Source: Turnera subulata
Lineage: Eukaryota; Streptophyta; Magnoliopsida; Malpighiales; Passifloraceae
NCBI GenBank assembly: GCA_028386065.3
Contig: JAKUCV010007742.1
Coordinates: 25,948 to 89,947 of the forward strand
Reading direction: 5' to 3'
DNA: 64,000 bases
Shown: piece after piece, positions 58,840 to 64,000 of the stretch
Layout: each line of letters opens with the position of its first letter
Numbering within the stretch: position 1 is the first letter of the stretch
Program-made: the position numbers and the translations under genes
The notes under the pieces: generated by a model
The model's database searches: none
Seen by the model: the letters and a program-made list of their open reading frames with translations, nothing else
What the model was told of the DNA's origin: nothing

Positions 58840-60236
58840 TCACTGTTTAGGCCTTACTTCAACGCCTTCAATGGTAAGTCCTCCCTTAAGTTGATAACCT
58901 TTCACTTCTTTGAAATTCATTTGCACCTCCTCATCGCGATTCCCATTCAAGAATTCTCCCAACTTTATTTCCAGCCACCCATCCTGCCTTTCTGTTGGAA
59001 TTTGTGCATGCTCATCTCTCAACCTTGACTTTGGCATTTGGTATTGCAGATAAGCTATATTGGAAGACACTTGACACCCTACTTCGATCGAGGTTTCTAT
59101 CGGCATTGAATCAAGCCCGAATGCCCAATTGGAGATTTTCAGTATGAGGTAAGCTTCATATGCTGTGTGTGGAGATAATGCTTGAGTTCTGATTTTTCCT
59201 CTGACTTCTAGCCAACTCATTGCTCTGAGCACAGCCACCTCTGGAAACCTATGGATCATGCACTCATGTGCTTAATAGTTTTTCATTCTTTTGTTTAAAT
59301 TGTCCTTGGTAATAATATCCAACCAATTATCAAACTAAAACAAACAGTAATAATTAAAATTTTAAAGAATAAAGCAGTCAACCTCGATTCAGTAAGCGGT
59401 ATCCAGCTCCAGTACATTGGAATCTGACCCCATGTGATAGAAAGCTCCCTTGCTGACAGTATATAGGATTGTCTTCCAGATGATTTCTCTAACTTGAAAC
59501 TCTATATTTTGGAGAATGCAGTGATTCAGAAAGATTATGGTTACAATAAGTATGGCAATATTGGTGGTGCTTTTTATGTACTACACTATTACAAAATGGT
59601 TAAATTATCTGATGGCCACTGCAAAGGTTCCATTGTTCTTCAATCTGCATGGTCTAAAAGTTGGATGAGTTCTAGGTTCATGGCTAGTTTACATAGAATT
59701 CAAGTTTGCATGTCTAGAATGTGAGAACAACCTTACAATTTCTCTAGAGAATGAGAAATTTTTATCTGTGACATTCTTCTGGAAGATATGTTTAAGAAAA
59801 ATTCCACTTGCCCAATTCTCCACTAAATTCTGAGTTAATATGTAGTTAGTTCTCTTCAAATGAAGCTTATCATTATGAAGGTTATTTAGGGTGTGGTGTT
59901 GTGAGTGGTTGATTGTTTTGGCTTTTTGTTTTCAAGGTATATAAGATGCAAGAGGAGTTCAGAATTGTCTACCTTTCTACCACCATCTAGCAATACTGGA
60001 TTGCAAAGAAGAAGAAAAAGCTCTTTCTTGGAGGAGAACGTCAGAGGAGTGACTGCTCTCAATAGGATACCGGGATAATTTGATGGTAGAAATCTTTCCC
60101 ACACAGTTTCTGATTCCACTGCTGATCGAAAGACCGGAGACACCAGAGATGATCTGCATGCATCTAGCGGAGACGTGAGCGATAGAATATCTGAAAGGCA
60201 GTCTTGTGGCAACATTTTGAAGTCAAAACTGCTCAT
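58840..60236 (-). CDS. F-box protein with phloem-protein-2 domain (PP2-B type)
   Basis: Three exons: 60236-59973, 59501-59383 and 59248-58840, giving 263 aa. Junctions are GGTAGAAAG|GTAGAC, AATATAG|AGTTTC, ATCGAG|GTTGAC and CCATAG|GTTTCC. The F-box lies at about residues 7-47 ([20 protein letters not shown], then [10 protein letters not shown]). The PP2 region follows ([55 protein letters not shown] at the end). By analogy with the family it would be a substrate receptor of SCF ubiquitin ligases with a lectin-like PP2 module. The short exon 2 (119 bp) is supported by phase and by paralogue motifs. Confidence 0.92.
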
Positions 60237-61499
60237 CTGATTGGAACGAGGAACTAGGAATCTATTGATAGCATGTATTGAAGTCTGTGCTGGACAAATA
60301 CTACTTCCCTATGATTTTCACCTTTGTACCACTCTTCTTTCACTCTCTGGGTGTTACTTCTTCTTCTTTTTCGGGATCTTGTTGGGTGTTTCTGGCAGCT
60401 ATTTCAGGACCATTGCAACACTTGTTGGTCTACCTTGTTTGGGACATTGATAGTCCTAAAATAGATCTGCCATGGCATGTAATCTGATGATACTATTCAA
60501 AGAAAAAGTGCATAAATGCATAATCATTTTCCAGAGGGGACCATGTGATTTGTTATTGGAGAAACGTGGGTTGATATGTGTTTTGAACTATTCCTAACAT
60601 ATGTGATGCAGAAAGCAGGTGTTCGTACGAAACTGATCCATGTATTATCCTCGCATTTTGCTTTGAAACCAAAACAATCAAAAAAAAAGGGAAAAAAAAA
60701 CTTAAATTTCAACCGAACCTTTGAAAGACAAAATTGGGCAGGTGCTTTATTCCTTTGTGCCTCACAACAGTCCTTTAAAAAAGACCAATGTTTCTTTTAT
60801 TCCTTGACCTTCACGACAACCTTTTATAAATAGATTACAATTGGACGAAATTGTAATCCTTGAAAGATGGTAACAAAAACGTAAAATCATACCTTTCTGA
60901 TTTGGCTGGCATTTTATCAAAGCAATATCAAAAACCAAACGTTTGTATATATTGTTCCTGTCTTTTGTGATGATTATTCCCTAATTGGACGGTTCACTTG
61001 AAGTCATTAACAGTGGACAAATTTTGCGGTAGGAATTACCAAGTTGCAGTCTGATTTAGTGTATTGTATACACATAATGAATCTGAGCCAATAAGCGAAA
61101 ATTGGGTTAGATATATACCAAATCTACTTGTCACTTTTATATATCTGTCTTTGTATTTTGGCAGGACAGGTGCCTTATCAAATGTTAATTAACTTGTCCA
61201 GTTGAGGCAATCAAATAGAAATATTGGTTTGGTTCTAGTTGAAGGAAAAAATCAAGAGAAATTTGTTTTATTGTAAAAGAACATAAACAGAGAATGTTCC
61301 ACAGAGAAACAAGAAACTCAGCCTTGCAAGCAACGAGAATAACTAAACCCCTTACTTTGTTGCACTCGTCAATGGTGGATTAGCTATAAAATAAACCTTC
61401 CAGGAAGCCTAGGATACAGCAGGCTCATCGTAGAAAATCCATTTCTCTTCTCTTTTACAGATACAGAAACAGAAAGCTTAGGGGCAATCAACAGACACA
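60237..61499. other. Intergenic between the F-box gene and the pseudokinase gene
   Basis: Divergent upstream region; AT-rich. I see no gene, repeat or RNA that I can support. Confidence 0.5.
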
Positions 61500-64000
61500 A
61501 TGGGGTTGCAAGCAGCTTCTTCACCAAGAGAGAGTGTGATAGTTGTGATGGATGCCAATAGGAATAAGGGAAGCATGGATGCACTAGAATGGGCTCTCAA
61601 GCATGTGGTTCGCCCTAGGGACACAGTGATTGTTCTTGGAGTTCTATGCGAGTTTGGAAAGAAGAACTCTTGTTTTCCTTTAAGCATTGGCATTACTATC
61701 TCAGGAATTTGTAAGATTTTTCTAGCTTAGCTGTATGACTTCCTCAGGATATTTTTTCCAACCTTTTTCCTGGTCCATATATGGCAGACATACAGTTGCT
61801 AAAAACTTTAAACAGCTGATGCATAATATCAACTTTTTTCAGGGGAAAAATTAGAGTTCTCAGGCCAAGGGCAGGAAGTGAGACCAAGAGAGCTTGGAGA
61901 AGAAATTAAGAGAAAGAGGGAGCAGTACCAGAATATCATCCAACCATTCTACAGACAATGCAAAAAGAATGAGGTTGGTGCTTTGCTATGCGCATCTCTA
62001 TATTTTTGTCAGCAGAGAGAATGGTACAATGAGTAGTATTCAATTGTGCAGGTGAAATTGGAAGTAAAACTTGCTTTTGGGTTCTGTCCTGAGAAAATAA
62101 CAGTTGAACAAGCTCAGAATACAAATCCCCGCTGGATTGTATTGGACAGGTATTGGAACAAAATAGTTAATTATTTGCTTGTCTAAAAAATGTATCCTCA
62201 AATAGTCAACTTTGAACTCAGGAAATGACTACTTATAGACTTATATCTGTAAGGTTGCAAAAATATCCATTGAAAGAGCTTAAAGAGTCTGATTTTGTTG
62301 GATGCAGCCACCTAAGGAAATACAGGTTATTTATATACGGCCATGTAGGATGCAACATTGCAGTAATGAAGGGAAAAGTAGCCACTTGGACACCATCAAA
62401 AACTGCTCCATCTGAAAATCCTCCTGGAAAGTGCAAGAGAATTGATAATGATGGACTAATGATGTCACAATCTAACAAGAACAATCAAAATGATCTTGTT
62501 GATCTCCAAGCAGGCGGGTCATCTACTCAACCTCAGCCTGCTCAGAGTCCTTCCTGGTATCCGTTGTCTTGGAGAAGTGGATTCCCTAGAGCCTTTACTC
62601 AAGATGAACTTGAAGCGATAACAAATGGCTTTTCTGATGAGAGTATTATTCATAGCACTACTTGCATCAATACATATGAAGGGCTATTGCAGGAAACACC
62701 TGTTGTTGTACAATCTTTCACAGAGAATGATGAACGATTCTGGACTATGCTCAAGATCCTTTCCAGGATCCGGCACCGCAATATAATGAATCTTGTTGGA
62801 TACTGCTGCACAGGGACTTCCATGTTCTTGCTCAGTGACTATCCCTGCATGGGCACTCTGGAGATGAGCTTGCAATGTAAGTAGTCCATTATTCAAATAA
62901 ATAGCCTTTTTTGAGTTACTGATGTTGAGAAATAGGTGACCTTCTCTTTCAAGTAATACTTGCTTACAATTGTTAGGTTTTTGTAGGTGATGACTCAGCT
63001 AAGAACTTACCTTGGAAAGCAAGGTGGTACATTTCCCTGGAAATAGGTGGGTGCTTGCGCTATCTTCATGAAGAGTGTGTTGATGGAGCCATTGTTCACC
63101 TCTCTGTCTGTTCTGCTAATGTTGTTTTGTCACATGGCTGCTCTACTATGGTAAGCAAAGCATAGATTATTTATTACTTCCTAGGGATCTCAGAACTAAA
63201 ATTGTCTGCTTGGCAGCAATGGTGAATAGACAATATTCTATGATCTTTTAGTGCATAGCTGAATGGTCAGCCTATGACAGATGGGATTTCTCTCCAGTTT
63301 GACCAATTTGACCAATTTTCCTTGGGATATCCTAAAGGATGAAACAAGTGAAGATAGAAACAAAAAGAAAAGACTGAACTTTAGATATGAATTTTTCAGT
63401 TCCTTAACGTTTTTAATTGATTACTGGCTTTCATTGTCATCGAAGCTTGGCAACTTCATTACTGCTAGGTGGCTTAAAGACGATTCTTCAAGCAATGATC
63501 AGTAAGAAATCCTTCCTTGCACAGTTATTTCTCTTATTCCATATAAATCAACACATTTTAACATCTAAGTTGATAAAGGTATCTGCATTTTCACCAAGAA
63601 TACATTTCCTATATCTATACTAATAAAGATTATAACTTCATGGCTCAATTGAACTTGTCACTTTAAATTTCTTAGGTGGGGAAATTTGAAGGAAGACGAA
63701 CGACTTTCTATCGATGTGCGCGATTATGGGATGTTATTAGTTGAATTAATAACTGGAAAGAGTGCTAAAGTGTTCCAAAGCCAGAGCGGAGGACAAACCT
63801 TGGTTGAATGGGTGGGTAAGATTATCTTAGGCAACAAAAGTGTTGAACTACCAATGGGCTTGTAGCTCATTGGTACTCTTGTGTCAAAAGCACAAGAGGG
63901 GTGAGGTCTCGGGTTCGAGTCTCACTCTCCTCGACTAGTATCAAAAAAAAACAAAAGTGTTGAACTTTGTTCCTTATAATCCAGGACTTATGTGCAGCTT
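61500..64000 (+). CDS. USP-domain receptor-like cytoplasmic pseudokinase, partial at the right edge
   Basis: Exons: 61500-61710, 61843-61973, 62052-62149, 62254-62876, 62987-63150, 63446-63501, then from 63676, continuing beyond the window. Phases agree at every junction. The N-terminus is a universal-stress-protein-like domain (ESVIVVMDANRNKGSMDALE ... VIVLGVL, residues about 12-130). Then come a linker and a kinase-like domain starting FTQDELEAITNGFS. Key residues are missing: no Gly-rich loop (IINHSTT-like region), Gln in place of the VAVK lysine (VVVQSF), HLS for HRD (about 392-394) and LGNF for DFG (410-413). The DYGMLLVELITGKSA part of the C-lobe is intact. It is probably a catalytically dead regulator. 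A SINE lies at 63850-63949, in the seventh exon or the intron just after it. Confidence 0.85.
63850..63949 (+). mobile_element. SINE with 17-bp target-site duplication
   Basis: About 100 bp. It has an A box (TAGCTCATTGG near 63862), a B box (GGTTCGAGTCT at 63912-63922) and an A-tail (63943-63950). It is flanked by AACAAAAGTGTTGAACT at 63833-63849 and 63950-63966, an identical 17-bp repeat. The match suggests a young insertion. It is on the same strand as the pseudokinase gene. Confidence 0.85.

Noticed and set aside
59886..59972. Extension of F-box exon 1 to the stop at 59886
   Set aside because: A donor at 59973 joins in phase to an exon encoding conserved PP2-B residues; the extension is intronic.

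Overview
The window is nuclear DNA of a flowering plant, almost certainly a eudicot, from a draft assembly (60 Ns at 38035-38094 and one N at 1669). The evidence is GT-AG introns with T-rich interiors, plant-specific families (pectinesterase inhibitor-like, LRR-XII receptor kinase, SDP1 lipase, PP2-type F-box, USP-pseudokinase), an intron-containing elongator tRNA-Met, and plant SINE, MITE, copia and long-LTR elements. I could not fix the species.

Layout. 1-3328: a long LTR on the minus strand, running off the left edge. 3329-17310: a tandem duplication of a unit holding a pectinesterase-inhibitor-like gene (copy 1 frameshifted, copy 2 intact) and an exon-1-like fragment of a plastid PPR-type gene. 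In unit 1 an 8.3-kb degraded Ty1-copia element (5391-13658, TSD GTCAA) splits that fragment. Its leader carries an unusual array of paired palindromes. 17657-17741: tRNA-Met(CAT). 17883-24896: two intact LRR-XII receptor kinases on the minus strand. 28144-53147: five paralogous bicupin genes on the plus strand, four intact and one chimeric and broken. They are interleaved with two decayed receptor-kinase 5' fragments and duplicated spacer blocks, which points to repeated segmental duplication of a unit [receptor-kinase 5' end - spacer - cupin]. A 4.1-kb solo LTR (45643-49785, TSD GGTTT), related to the LTR at the left edge but in the opposite orientation, sits between cupins 4 and 5. 53523-64000: an apparently single-copy region with SDP1 triacylglycerol lipase (minus), a divergently transcribed beta-hydroxyacid dehydrogenase (plus), an F-box/PP2-B gene (minus) and a USP-domain pseudokinase (plus), which leaves the window on the right.

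How the genes relate. There are no operons. SDP1 (oil mobilisation) and the cupins (11S-globulin-like fold, but without a signal peptide) could both act in seed or stress physiology. Two of the five cupin promoters keep a G-box/ABRE core, two have a mutated version, and the pseudogene has lost that promoter block, so the array may have diverged in expression. The receptor kinases are of the non-RD immune-receptor type, a class that commonly lies in such birth-and-death clusters.

All exon boundaries were read by eye from splice consensus, paralogue comparison and reading-frame continuity. No alignment or database search was run.
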